64,000 nt of DNA from positions 1 through 64,000 of the forward strand of contig JACPOW010000029.1 of the NCBI GenBank assembly GCA_016191335.1. Reading direction: 5' to 3'. The DNA is from Elusimicrobiota bacterium (GTDB taxonomy: Bacteria > Elusimicrobiota > Elusimicrobia > UBA1565 > UBA9628). How positions within the stretch are numbered: position 1 is the first letter of the stretch; the number at the start of each line of letters is the position of its first letter. The notes under the pieces were generated by a model. The model did not search any database. It saw only the letters and a list, made by a program, of their open reading frames with translations, and was not told the origin of the DNA. The translations under genes were made by a program, and so were the position numbers. Below are positions 9,030 to 17,222 of the stretch, piece after piece.

Positions 9030-10067
9030 TTACGGATGCGTCTCGATCCACTCCCGCATCGCGGCGCAGAGCTTCTTGTCGTGGTTCTCCCCGCAGTACC
9101 GCCATAGATACGGGATCGCCCCGGCGCCGTACGCTCGGCCGAAGTCCGCATACTCCTCGCTGAAGAAGACGCACGCCTTCTGCCCGCTCGAAAACGCCTC
9201 GTCGTAATCCGGCGTCTTGTTCTTCGCGGCCCGCGCCAGCCTGTCCTCCGCGACCTTGCACTTGCCCGCGGCGGTTAGGACCTCCTTCGCGGACCAGGGC
9301 TGGCTCTTGAGCCAGTTCTTGGCGTGCTCTTCTCCCAAGGCCGCGGCCGCCTTCGCCGCGCGCTCTTCCTCGAGGTGGTACCGGTCGACCGCCGCGCGGG
9401 TGCCCGGCGTGCCGATGGCGACCAAGGCCGCGGCGACGCGGTCCTTGTTCCGGAAGTCCTTGTTTTTGAGGAGGCCCGCGAGGAGCGGGACCGCGCTTTT
9501 CGACGCGGGGCCCAGGTCGCCGAGCGCGTCGATCGCGCACTCGTTGCCCGCGCGCAAGGAGGCCGTCAGGACCGCGACGGGCGAGGGCGTGGGCGCGATC
9601 TTGCCGAGCGCCAGGGCGGCGCGGCAGCGGAAGAGGTCGTCGGAGAGGAGCGAGGTCAGAGGCCCGGCGGCGGAAGAGGCGGGCGGGCCGATCAAGGCCA
9701 GGGCGTCGACCAAGGCGATGCGGCAATGGGCGGGGTCGGGGTCGTTCTTGGTCGCTTTCTGGATGTCCGAGCAGGCGGCGGGGTCCTCCAAGGTCTGGAG
9801 GAGGACCGGGACCTCGACGGCGTCCACCGGTTTTAAGGAGCGCAGGCGGCCGTACAGCTCGACGGCCCGGGAGTCGGCGTTTTTGTTCTTGGGGTCGCGG
9901 ACCGCGGCGATGACCGGGGCGAGCTGGGACTGGCGGCCCTTGCCGAGGTAGGCCTCGAGCTCCTCGGGCGTCATGTTCGCCACGCTCTTCGCCTCGGCGG
10001 CCCGCACAGGGGCGCAAACGGAGAGGAGAAGGAGCAGCGCCGAGGCGGCGTGAGTAAAGGAGATCAC
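9030..10067 (-). CDS. Secreted HEAT-repeat protein
   Basis: Signal peptide; repeated alpha-helical segments (ALALGKIAPTPSPVAVLTASL, AIDALGDLGPASKSAVPLLAGLL, VAAALVAIGTPG). Confidence 0.7.
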   Translation of the reverse strand: MISFTHAASALLLLLSVCAPVRAAEAKSVANMTPEELEAYLGKGRQSQLAPVIAAVRDPKNKNADSRAVELYGRLRSLKPVDAVEVPVLLQTLEDPAACSDIQKATKNDPDPAHCRIALVDALALIGPPASSAAGPLTSLLSDDLFRCRAALALGKIAPTPSPVAVLTASLRAGNECAIDALGDLGPASKSAVPLLAGLLKNKDFRNKDRVAAALVAIGTPGTRAAVDRYHLEEERAAKAAAALGEEHAKNWLKSQPWSAKEVLTAAGKCKVAEDRLARAAKNKTPDYDEAFSSGQKACVFFSEEYADFGRAYGAGAIPYLWRYCGENHDKKLCAAMREWIETHP

Positions 10068-10134
10068 GGTGGTGGAATACTAGCTGATTGCCGAGGGGCT
10101 TGATTATGCGGGGCCGCGGCCCTATCCTTGGGCC

Positions 10135-10956
10135 ATGACCCCTCGTCCGAGGCTCGCCTTGCTCCTGTGCCTCTCGGCCATCTCCGCGCGCGCCTTGGAT
10201 TGCGCGACGGTCAAGCCCGGCGCCAAGGACTTCGCCTTGGCCGAGCTGTCCTGCCTGAAGACGGGGCCCGCCGCCGGGGACGCGGCGGCGATGTTCCAGG
10301 CGCTGTCCTCGGCCCAGTGGCCGCCGGGACTGACCCAGAGCCTGACGCGGGCGGGGCTGCGCGTGCGCTTCGCCGCGCCGAACGCGCGCGTCGAGGCGGA
10401 GCAGAGCGGCGTCTACGCCTGGGAGGAGAAGACCGTCTACCTGTGGGACCGGCCGCGGGCCGCGGTGGTCGTCCATGAGCTGGGCCACGCGGTGGACGAC
10501 CTGCTCCTGCCCGACGCGCTCGGCGCCTCGCCGTGCAAGGTCATGGCGTCCAACACCGACGAGGAGTTCGTCGGGATCTGGAAGGCCTACATCCGCCGCG
10601 TCAACGCGCACATGAAAATGGACGTCGACGACGACGGCGGGCGCCGGCTGCCGATCAGCGAGGCCTCGGCCCGGGCGTTCTTGGGGAGCTTCTCGGGCAG
10701 CGCGTCGGGCTGGTTCACCGAGTTGCCGCTGTTCGACGACCCGAAGAACCCCATCACCGGGCCTCGCGGCTACGTTTCCATCCAGGAATATTGGGCTGAG
10801 AGCGTCCAGCGCCGCGTCACCTCCGGCGCCTGGCTGAAGGCGAGGGACGCCCAGGCCCACGCCTACATCGAGCGCATGCTCGCCCGGGCGGAGAAGGGGC
10901 CGCTCGAGACGGTGAGGCTCCCCGTCGACGCGAGCCGCTGCGAGAACCTCCGCTAA
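10135..10956 (+). CDS. Secreted putative zinc metallopeptidase (lethal-factor-like fold possible)
   Basis: Signal peptide; VVVHELGHAVDD and downstream EYWAES. Confidence 0.6.
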   Translation: MTPRPRLALLLCLSAISARALDCATVKPGAKDFALAELSCLKTGPAAGDAAAMFQALSSAQWPPGLTQSLTRAGLRVRFAAPNARVEAEQSGVYAWEEKTVYLWDRPRAAVVVHELGHAVDDLLLPDALGASPCKVMASNTDEEFVGIWKAYIRRVNAHMKMDVDDDGGRRLPISEASARAFLGSFSGSASGWFTELPLFDDPKNPITGPRGYVSIQEYWAESVQRRVTSGAWLKARDAQAHAYIERMLARAEKGPLETVRLPVDASRCENLR

Positions 10957-11010
10957 GACCCCGAGAACCCGTCGCCCGGCCTCGTCGCGCTCGACGACGG
11001 CGGCCGCGGC

Positions 11011-11050
11011 ATGCAACTTTTTCGGGGGGGCGATCGTCTGTTAAGTGGGG
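11011..11050 (+). repeat. 40-bp interspersed repeat, copy 1
   Basis: ATGCAACTTTTTCGGGGGGGCGATCGTCTGTTAAGTGGGG; 37/40 identical to copy 2. Confidence 0.85.
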
Positions 11051-11080
11051 GCTGGCTCGCGGTGAGCGAGAGGGCGCGGC

Positions 11081-11239
11081 CTACTTCCCGGCTTTTTCGA
11101 GAGCGAGTTCGAGAAGGACGACGATCTCGCTGCTGATGGAGCGGCGCTCGGCGTCCGCCCGCTTGGCGAGCTTTTCGTAAAGGTCCTTCGGTATCGAGGC
11201 CGAGGTCCGAACTAGATCGCCGGTTCTTTTCTGGCGCAT
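11081..11239 (-). CDS. Ribbon-helix-helix (Arc/antitoxin-like) small protein, 52 aa
   Basis: MRQKRTGDLVRTSASIPKDLYEKLAKRADAERRSISSEIVVLLELALEKAGK; below the size cutoff of the ORF track. Confidence 0.75.
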   Translation of the reverse strand: MRQKRTGDLVRTSASIPKDLYEKLAKRADAERRSISSEIVVLLELALEKAGK

Positions 11240-11249
11240 GATGCTCCTA

Positions 11250-11278
11250 TTGACAAGCTGGGCGTAGTGATGTATAGT
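11250..11278 (+). promoter_or_regulatory. Sigma70-type promoter
   Basis: TTGACA - 17 nt - TATAGT, upstream of the ORF6N gene; imperfect palindrome GTAGTgatgtatagtattgtACTAC (11264-11288) overlaps the -10. Confidence 0.75.
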
Positions 11279-11340
11279 ATTGTACTACAGCGCGGCGCGA
11301 TCCGTTCCTAGAGATTCATCTTAGCTTTAGGAGGCGGATC

Positions 11341-11709
11341 ATGGGAAAACCCGATGCGGCCGGAACGCTGGAGTCCTTGAAGCAGCTCGCGCGCGGGCAG
11401 CGCGTGCTGTTCGATCGAGACGCGGCGAAATACTTCCAAGTTCGCTTGAGCACGCTGAGTGCGACCGTCGAGCGGTGGCGCGACCACTTTCCGGCGGATT
11501 TCCTGCTCGTGTTCCGAGGCTGCGAGGCCCGCGGCTATGAGCGACGAAGCGGGATCTTGAGGCCGCGTCGCCTCGTGCGAGCGTTCACCGAGGTCGGGAT
11601 CGAATCTCTGGCGGGAACATTGAGGTCCGAGCGGGCGGTCGCGCACAGCATTGCCACCATCCGGGAAGGGTTCGCCAACTTCGATCTGATCCGAGCGAGG
11701 CGGCTGTGA
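11341..11709 (+). CDS. ORF6N domain protein
   Basis: RGQRVLFDRDAAKYFQVRLSTLSATVERWRDHFPADFLLVF...AFTEVGIESLAGTLRSERAVAHSIATIREGF matches the ORF6N pattern. Confidence 0.8.
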   Translation: MGKPDAAGTLESLKQLARGQRVLFDRDAAKYFQVRLSTLSATVERWRDHFPADFLLVFRGCEARGYERRSGILRPRRLVRAFTEVGIESLAGTLRSERAVAHSIATIREGFANFDLIRARRL

Positions 11710-12722
11710 ACCCCGGCGGATACGCGAAGTTGCTGGATGGCATCAAAGCGCGCGTGCGCGCGGCGCGGTCGCGAGCGGCTGCCGCGGTCAACTCGGAGCT
11801 GGTGGTGCTTTACTGGCATATCGGGCGTGAGATCCTGAAGCGCCAAAGCGACGAGGGATGGGGGACGAAGGTCATCGACCGTCTGTCCCTCGATCTGAAG
11901 GGGGAGTTCCCGGATGTGCGGGGATTCTCACCGCGAAATCTCAAATACATGAGGGAATTCGCGAAAAAATGGCCGCAGAAGGCAATTGTGCAGACAGTGT
12001 CTGCACAATTGAGTTGGTCTCATAACACGGCCCTGCTCGACAGGATCGATGATGAAGAATCGCGATGCTGGTATGCCAGACAGGCCGTAGGAAACGGATG
12101 GAGTTTGAATGTGCTCCTACACCAGATCTCGACCGGTCTCTATGAGAGGCAAGGTCGGGCGCTGACGAACTTCGCTCGGACTTTGCCGCCGGCGCAGTCG
12201 GACCTGGCGCGGGAGGTGCTGAAGGATCCGTACTCGCTGGAATTCCTGGGCATGGGCGGTGATTCGGACGAGAGGGTCGTGGAGAGCGGCCTTCTTCAGC
12301 GCCTGCAGAAGTTCCTTCTCGAGCTCGGCACCGGATTCGCCTTCGTCGGGCGGCAGGTCCGTTTCGAGGTCGGGGGCGAGGAGTTCTTCATGGACCTGCT
12401 CTTCTATCACCTTAAGCTGCGTTGTTTCGTGGTGGTCGAGCTGAAGGCGGGTAAGTTCAAGCCGGAGCACGCGGGGAAGATGAGTTTCTATCTGGCGGCC
12501 GTGGACGATAAGATGCGTCACGCGGAAGACCGGCCGAGCATCGGCATGATCCTATGCCGCTCGAAGAACAAGGTCGTGGTCGAATACTCATTGCAGGCCA
12601 CGGGCCGGCCTATCGGGGTCTCTTCCTACACGTTGTCGAGGACGCTTCCGGAAAATCTCAAAGACGCTCTGCCGCCGCCTGAAGACCTCGAAAAGGCGAT
12701 GCTCGGTGAGGATATCGGTTGA
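11706..12722 (+). CDS. YhcG/DUF1016 family PD-(D/E)XK nuclease-domain protein
   Basis: LYWHIGREILKRQ...GWGTKVIDRLSLDLKGEFPDVRGFSPRNLKYMREFA; FMDLLFYHLKLRCFVVVELKAGKFKPEHAGKMSFYL. Confidence 0.92.
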   Translation: MNPGGYAKLLDGIKARVRAARSRAAAAVNSELVVLYWHIGREILKRQSDEGWGTKVIDRLSLDLKGEFPDVRGFSPRNLKYMREFAKKWPQKAIVQTVSAQLSWSHNTALLDRIDDEESRCWYARQAVGNGWSLNVLLHQISTGLYERQGRALTNFARTLPPAQSDLAREVLKDPYSLEFLGMGGDSDERVVESGLLQRLQKFLLELGTGFAFVGRQVRFEVGGEEFFMDLLFYHLKLRCFVVVELKAGKFKPEHAGKMSFYLAAVDDKMRHAEDRPSIGMILCRSKNKVVVEYSLQATGRPIGVSSYTLSRTLPENLKDALPPPEDLEKAMLGEDIG

Positions 12723-12775
12723 ACGGCGGCGAAGGCCGCCTTGCGCTAGGGCACGGCGAAGGCTACAGTGTGACC

Positions 12776-13942
12776 ATGGCGGGCATGAAACTCCTCGGCG
12801 GCCGGATCACCGTGCACACGGAGCCCTTCTTCTGGCTCATGGCCGGTCTGTTCGGATTCTCCCTCGGGCGCGGCTCGCCGCGGGAGAGCGTGTTCTGGGC
12901 GGCGGTGGTCGCGTTCTCCGTGCTGGCCCACGAGCTGGGTCACGCGGCGGTGTGCCTGATGTGGGGCAAGGGGGCGGACATCTCGCTCCACGGCTTCGGC
13001 GGGGCAACGCGGCCGCGCGACGCGTCGCGGTTCGGGACCTGGAGGACGGCGCTGCTGGACCTGGCGGGGTGCGCGGCGGGGTTCGCCATCGCGGCGCTGA
13101 GCCTCGGGATCCTGTACTACGGCGCCGTGAACAAGGGGAGCGTGCCGCCGGAGGCGCTCAAGGTGGCGACGGCCCTGGCCACCGTCAACGTCTGGTTCTC
13201 GGTTTTCAATCTATTGCCCGTCTCGCCCATGGACGGAGGCAAGCTCGTCTCCGGCTTGCTGAGCGCGCGCTGGGGCGTCAACGGCAAGCGCGCCGCCCAC
13301 GGTCTGGGGCTGGCGCTCGGGGGAGCGGCGGCGCTGTACTTCTATCGCGGAGGGGCGATGTACGGGACCTTCCTGTGCGGAGCGATGGCGGCGGGAGAGG
13401 CGCGCGCGCTCAAGCGCTCGCTGTCCATGACGGCGGCCGACTCCGACGAGACCCTGACGGCCGAGCTGCCGCGGGCCGTGGAGCTGTGGGACAAAGGACG
13501 CCACGAGGAGGCGGTCGCGGTGGTGGCCGCCTTGCGGGAGAAGACGAAGGCGGGGCTCACCTACGGCGCGGCGACCTTGCACCTCGCGTATTTCCAGTAC
13601 CTGATGGAGAGATATCCGGAGTCCTACGCCTGCTTCAAGGAAGCGAACGAGGGCGACCTATCCGCGCCGCTCAAGCGCGCGTACGCGGACGCGGCCCTGC
13701 GCCAGAAGGATTTTTCGACGGCGCTGAGGCTGGGGCGGACGAATTTCCACGATCAGCCCGGGCCGGACACCGCGCTGGCGGCGGCGCTGGCGGCGGCGGG
13801 GCTGGGGGACGCGCGGGAGACGGCGACCTGGCTCAAGACCGCGCTGAGGCTGGGGCTCGACCGGAACGCGCTGCGCGCCCGGGAGTTCGACGCGGTGCGC
13901 GGCGCCGAGGAGTTCCAGGACCTCCTCGGCGGCTCGCGCTAG
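12776..13942 (+). CDS. M50 (site-2 protease-like) membrane metallopeptidase with C-terminal TPR-like repeats
   Basis: LAHELGHAAVCLM; NLLPVSPMDGGKL; helical repeats at the C-terminus; promoter spacing favours Met at 12776. Confidence 0.82.
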   Translation: MAGMKLLGGRITVHTEPFFWLMAGLFGFSLGRGSPRESVFWAAVVAFSVLAHELGHAAVCLMWGKGADISLHGFGGATRPRDASRFGTWRTALLDLAGCAAGFAIAALSLGILYYGAVNKGSVPPEALKVATALATVNVWFSVFNLLPVSPMDGGKLVSGLLSARWGVNGKRAAHGLGLALGGAAALYFYRGGAMYGTFLCGAMAAGEARALKRSLSMTAADSDETLTAELPRAVELWDKGRHEEAVAVVAALREKTKAGLTYGAATLHLAYFQYLMERYPESYACFKEANEGDLSAPLKRAYADAALRQKDFSTALRLGRTNFHDQPGPDTALAAALAAAGLGDARETATWLKTALRLGLDRNALRAREFDAVRGAEEFQDLLGGSR

Positions 13943-13948
13943 CGACGG

Positions 13949-14605
13949 CTAAGGAGCCGGGACGACGGCCGGCTTTCGTTTGCGCAGGGGAGCCGCGCGG
14001 GGCAGGGAGTTCGCCTCCCGGATGATCTCCTCGGCGGTCTTGCCGCCGGAGGCCGGGGCGGGGGTGGCGGAGGTCTGGCCGCCGGGGGCGGCGTCGGGGG
14101 GAGAGGCCTTCTGCTCGAAGCCGCCGGCGCTGGCGCGCTTGACGCGTTCCTTGGAGTCGAGGATGCTGGAGCTGCGCAGTTCCTCGCGCTCGACTTCCTC
14201 CTGCTGGTAGTTCGCGATCTCCTTGCGGACCTTGGCCAGGTCGGCGCGGTTCTCGGCGAGGGATTTGTCGGTCTTGGCGCGCTGCTCGGGGTCGGCTTCG
14301 GCGGCGGGCTCGGACTCCTCGCGGAGGATGACGTAGAGGGACAGGCCGATCTCGCTCAAGGCCTCGTATTCGTCGCGGCGCAGCTCGTCGAGCGTGGGCT
14401 TGATCGAGCGGATGTACTTCGCGCGGCCGAGGAACGCGCCGACCCGGCCGAAGTGCGGCATGCCGGGGCGCTTGGTGAAGTCGTGTTTGGGGAAGGGGCT
14501 GCCGTCGGGATTCCCCGACGGGGCGGGGTTGTCGGGGACGCCGGCGAGGGCGGGGACGGCGAGGGCGGAGAGGAGCGCGGCGACAAGCCAGGCGGAGCGG
14601 TTCAT
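13949..14605 (-). CDS. Secreted hypothetical protein
   Basis: Signal peptide MNRSAWLVAALLSALAVPALA; Ala/Pro/Lys-rich C-terminus. Confidence 0.6.
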   Translation of the reverse strand: MNRSAWLVAALLSALAVPALAGVPDNPAPSGNPDGSPFPKHDFTKRPGMPHFGRVGAFLGRAKYIRSIKPTLDELRRDEYEALSEIGLSLYVILREESEPAAEADPEQRAKTDKSLAENRADLAKVRKEIANYQQEEVEREELRSSSILDSKERVKRASAGGFEQKASPPDAAPGGQTSATPAPASGGKTAEEIIREANSLPRAAPLRKRKPAVVPAP

Positions 14606-14690
14606 GAGGGGCCTCCTAGGACTCCCGGAGTGTAGCTCCGGAACCTCGCGGCCGCAAGGGGAATGACGATAGTGACTGGGCGCCTTCGGT

Positions 14691-14730
14691 ATGCAACTTT
14701 TTCGGGGGGTCGATCGTCTGATAAGTGAGG
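14691..14730 (+). repeat. 40-bp interspersed repeat, copy 2
   Basis: ATGCAACTTTTTCGGGGGGTCGATCGTCTGATAAGTGAGG. Confidence 0.85.
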
Positions 14731-14744
14731 CCTCGGGGCGGGCC

Positions 14745-14773
14745 TTGAAAATACAGCATATACGCTGTATACT
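14745..14773 (+). promoter_or_regulatory. Promoter and operator of the HigBA-like pair
   Basis: TTGAAA - 17 nt - TATACT; inverted repeat ATACAGC-atatac-GCTGTAT (14751-14770) lies between -35 and -10. Confidence 0.8.
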
Positions 14774-14784
14774 GGGAGGGCCGC

Positions 14785-15141
14785 ATGGTGTATCGGTTGG
14801 AGTTTTACCGCACGACGCGGGGCGACGAGCCGGGCCTAGATTACATCCGGGCGCAGGTGAAGGCGCATAGGGCCAAGATCGGACGGGCTTTGCGGTATTT
14901 GGAGGAGTTGGGGCATTCGGCGCGCAGACCGATGGTCGATTATCTGGGAAACGGTTTATACGAACTGAGGATACCGGCCGACGGACATCAACATAGGGTC
15001 CTGTATTTCTTCCATGGAAGGACCGTGATCGTCGTGACGAGCGCGTTTTTGAAGAACGAAGAAAATGTCCCGGCGGAGGAATTGGCGCGCGCTTCGCGCC
15101 GAAGGACGGAGTGGCTCAGATGCCGCGCAGAGGAGATATGA
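14785..15141 (+). CDS. RelE/HigB-like toxin (phage Gp49-like)
   Basis: YRLEFYRTTRGDEPGLDYIR...GLYELRIPADGHQHRVLYFFHGRTVIVVTSAFLKNEENVP. Confidence 0.85.
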   Translation: MVYRLEFYRTTRGDEPGLDYIRAQVKAHRAKIGRALRYLEELGHSARRPMVDYLGNGLYELRIPADGHQHRVLYFFHGRTVIVVTSAFLKNEENVPAEELARASRRRTEWLRCRAEEI

Positions 15142-15437
15142 AGAAAACCGCGAGACGAGGTACGACGCTGAAGCAGTATCTGGCTTCGGAGCTGAAGGAC
15201 CCGGAGTTCCGGCAACTCTATGACGACGCCGACATCGAGCTGAAGGTGGCGTACGAGATCACGAAGGCGCGGGAGGCCGCGAAGGTGACGCAAGGGGAAC
15301 TCGCGCGGCGCATCAAGTCGAAGCAGCAGACCGTCTCGCGCATCGAGCAGGGAGGGCAGAATCTGACGCTTGTGACCTTGAATCGGATCGCGCGGGCGCT
15401 GAAGGGCAGTCTCCAGATAAGGATCGTCACGGCTTGA
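15138..15437 (+). CDS. XRE-family HTH antitoxin (HigA-like)
   Basis: TQGELARRIKSKQQTVSRIEQGGQNLTLVTLNRIARAL; overlaps the toxin gene by 4 nt. Confidence 0.88.
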   Translation: MKKTARRGTTLKQYLASELKDPEFRQLYDDADIELKVAYEITKAREAAKVTQGELARRIKSKQQTVSRIEQGGQNLTLVTLNRIARALKGSLQIRIVTA

Positions 15438-15537
15438 GCTTTCGCCGCGGCCCCTGGCGAAAAACGGGCGCGCGCCCTATACTCCTGGTCCCGGCGCCCA
15501 AACCCGGCGCCGGATCCACCAGCTGTTCGGAGGCCTG

Positions 15538-15903
15538 ATGGCTGACCCGAGACTGGATGTGGTCGTGGTTCCGAGGAAGGGCGGTTTCCAGTGGCCCGGA
15601 CGCGAGACGCTCGACGAGCGCACGCGGATCCTCTTCGAGTCGCGCACGCTCAAGGAGCTGGCCTACGCGACCGGCACGATCGACGCCGAGAACCTGGAGT
15701 CGGTGCTCGGCTTCTGGGAGTACCTGCAGGCGGACTGGCGCTGGCTGCACGACGCCGAGTTCCGCGCGGAGAACCCGGATTATTTCTCCTGGCACAACGC
15801 CAGCCTTCGCGAGGGCGGGCACTACCTGCGCGAGACGCACTGGAAGGGCGGCATCCCCGAGACGGAGAGCGTCTCCGAGTATCTGGACAGCCTGACCAAC
15901 TAG
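15538..15903 (+). CDS. Hypothetical protein
   Basis: ORF with GGAGG ribosome-binding site and a -10-like TATACT at about 15478. Confidence 0.55.
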   Translation: MADPRLDVVVVPRKGGFQWPGRETLDERTRILFESRTLKELAYATGTIDAENLESVLGFWEYLQADWRWLHDAEFRAENPDYFSWHNASLREGGHYLRETHWKGGIPETESVSEYLDSLTN

Positions 15904-15904
15904 G

Positions 15905-16549
15905 TCAGTAGGAGGTCCAGGAGCTGCCCCGGGAGTCGGTGTGGGTGCAGTCGATGAACACCGTCCCCGTGGGGGCGGCGTACGCCCATTTCCCCGTGTC
16001 GGACGCCGCGCCGCCGGTCAGGACCGCCGCGGGCGTTTCGGGGTGCGGGATCTCCGTGTAGCGGCCCCACAGCGGGGGGAGCTCGCCCAGGTCGTCGAGG
16101 GTGGGCGGGGGATTCCCGCCGTGGGAGGTCCGGTAGCGCTCGACGACGGCGCGCAGGTCGGCGAGGCGGGCCTTGAGGGCGCCTTCGTGGCTGCGGCGGA
16201 ACAGGCCGGAGAAGTACGGGGCCACCATCGCGAAGAGCAAAGCGCAGGCGACGAAGACCGCGATGGTGGTCATGATCTCGCCTTTGAGGGCGGCGACGAG
16301 CGCGGGCTTGGCGCCGGTCATGACCTGCCAGGTGTGGCGGGCCGCGGTCCAGGCCAAGGCGAGGAAGAGGAAGGCGACGACGAGCGAGTTGACGGCCGCC
16401 ACGGTGAAGCGGCCGCCGCGCTTGAGCTCCGACCAGGCGCCGATCAGCATGCCGACGGCGCACAGCAGCGGGAAGGCCGTGATCCACAGGGCGCGGAAGG
16501 CGGCCCACAGCCAGACCAGCCAGCGCTTCGGAGGCGGAGCCTCGTCCAT
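15905..16549 (-). CDS. Polytopic membrane protein with C-terminal pseudopilin-like domain
   Basis: N-terminal TM segments, then KGEIMTTIAVFVACALLFAMVAPYFSGLFRRSHEGALKARLADLRAVVERY and GKWAYAAPTGTVFIDCTHTDSRGSSWTSY. Confidence 0.6.
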   Translation of the reverse strand: MDEAPPPKRWLVWLWAAFRALWITAFPLLCAVGMLIGAWSELKRGGRFTVAAVNSLVVAFLFLALAWTAARHTWQVMTGAKPALVAALKGEIMTTIAVFVACALLFAMVAPYFSGLFRRSHEGALKARLADLRAVVERYRTSHGGNPPPTLDDLGELPPLWGRYTEIPHPETPAAVLTGGAASDTGKWAYAAPTGTVFIDCTHTDSRGSSWTSY

Positions 16550-16625
16550 GGGGAGAGCATAGCCCGGCGGGGGGCGCCCGTCAACGCGCCATTGACAGGG
16601 ACGGGGCCGGGGCTATACTAAGGAC

Positions 16626-17219
16626 ATGGCGGCCCTCCTCCCCCTCGCGGTCCTCCTCGGCGCCCTGGCGCCGCGGGCGTCGGCGATGCCCTCGTCCTAC
16701 CCGACCCTCGACGCGGCGGCGGTCGCCTTCGTGGACCTGGTGCGGTCCTACCCGGAGCAGAGGAAGGAGTACTGCGCCTGGCTGATAAAGGAGGCCGACG
16801 GGCGCGTCCGCTTCGGGACGATCAACGAGGGCGACATGAACACGTGCCCGAGCTCGTGGCCCAAGCCCGCGGGGACCGTCGGCTCGGTGCACACGCATCC
16901 GATCTGGGGGCCGGGCGCGAAGGCCGTCGACGCGGCGGGCCAGGTGTTCTCCGAGGGGGATTTCGCCCACGCCGAGCACGCCGACGTGAGCGTGCCGACC
17001 TACTTGGGCGCCCCCGCGGGGCACGTGCTGAGGTACGACCCCGGCGGGAGCCTGTGCTGGGGGCGCAGCTACATCATGAGGAATTTCAAGGTCGTGCGCG
17101 ACCTGAGCCCCACGGTGGACGGGCGCCTGCCCGTCAACCCCGGCAAGAAGGACGCCCTGTTCGACGCCGGCGGGCGCATGATCCCGCGGCCCGCGTACTG
17201 CAAGGACGGCCCGCGCTGA
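16626..17219 (+). CDS. Secreted JAB/JAMM-like (DUF4329-like) protein
   Basis: GSVHTHPIWGPGAKAVDAAGQVFSEGDF fits HxH...SxxD. Confidence 0.6.
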   Translation: MAALLPLAVLLGALAPRASAMPSSYPTLDAAAVAFVDLVRSYPEQRKEYCAWLIKEADGRVRFGTINEGDMNTCPSSWPKPAGTVGSVHTHPIWGPGAKAVDAAGQVFSEGDFAHAEHADVSVPTYLGAPAGHVLRYDPGGSLCWGRSYIMRNFKVVRDLSPTVDGRLPVNPGKKDALFDAGGRMIPRPAYCKDGPR

Positions 17220-17222
17220 CCG

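Noticed and set aside
8206-11016. 936-aa minus-strand ORF
   Set aside because: Spans several well-supported genes on both strands; low-complexity composition; GC artefact
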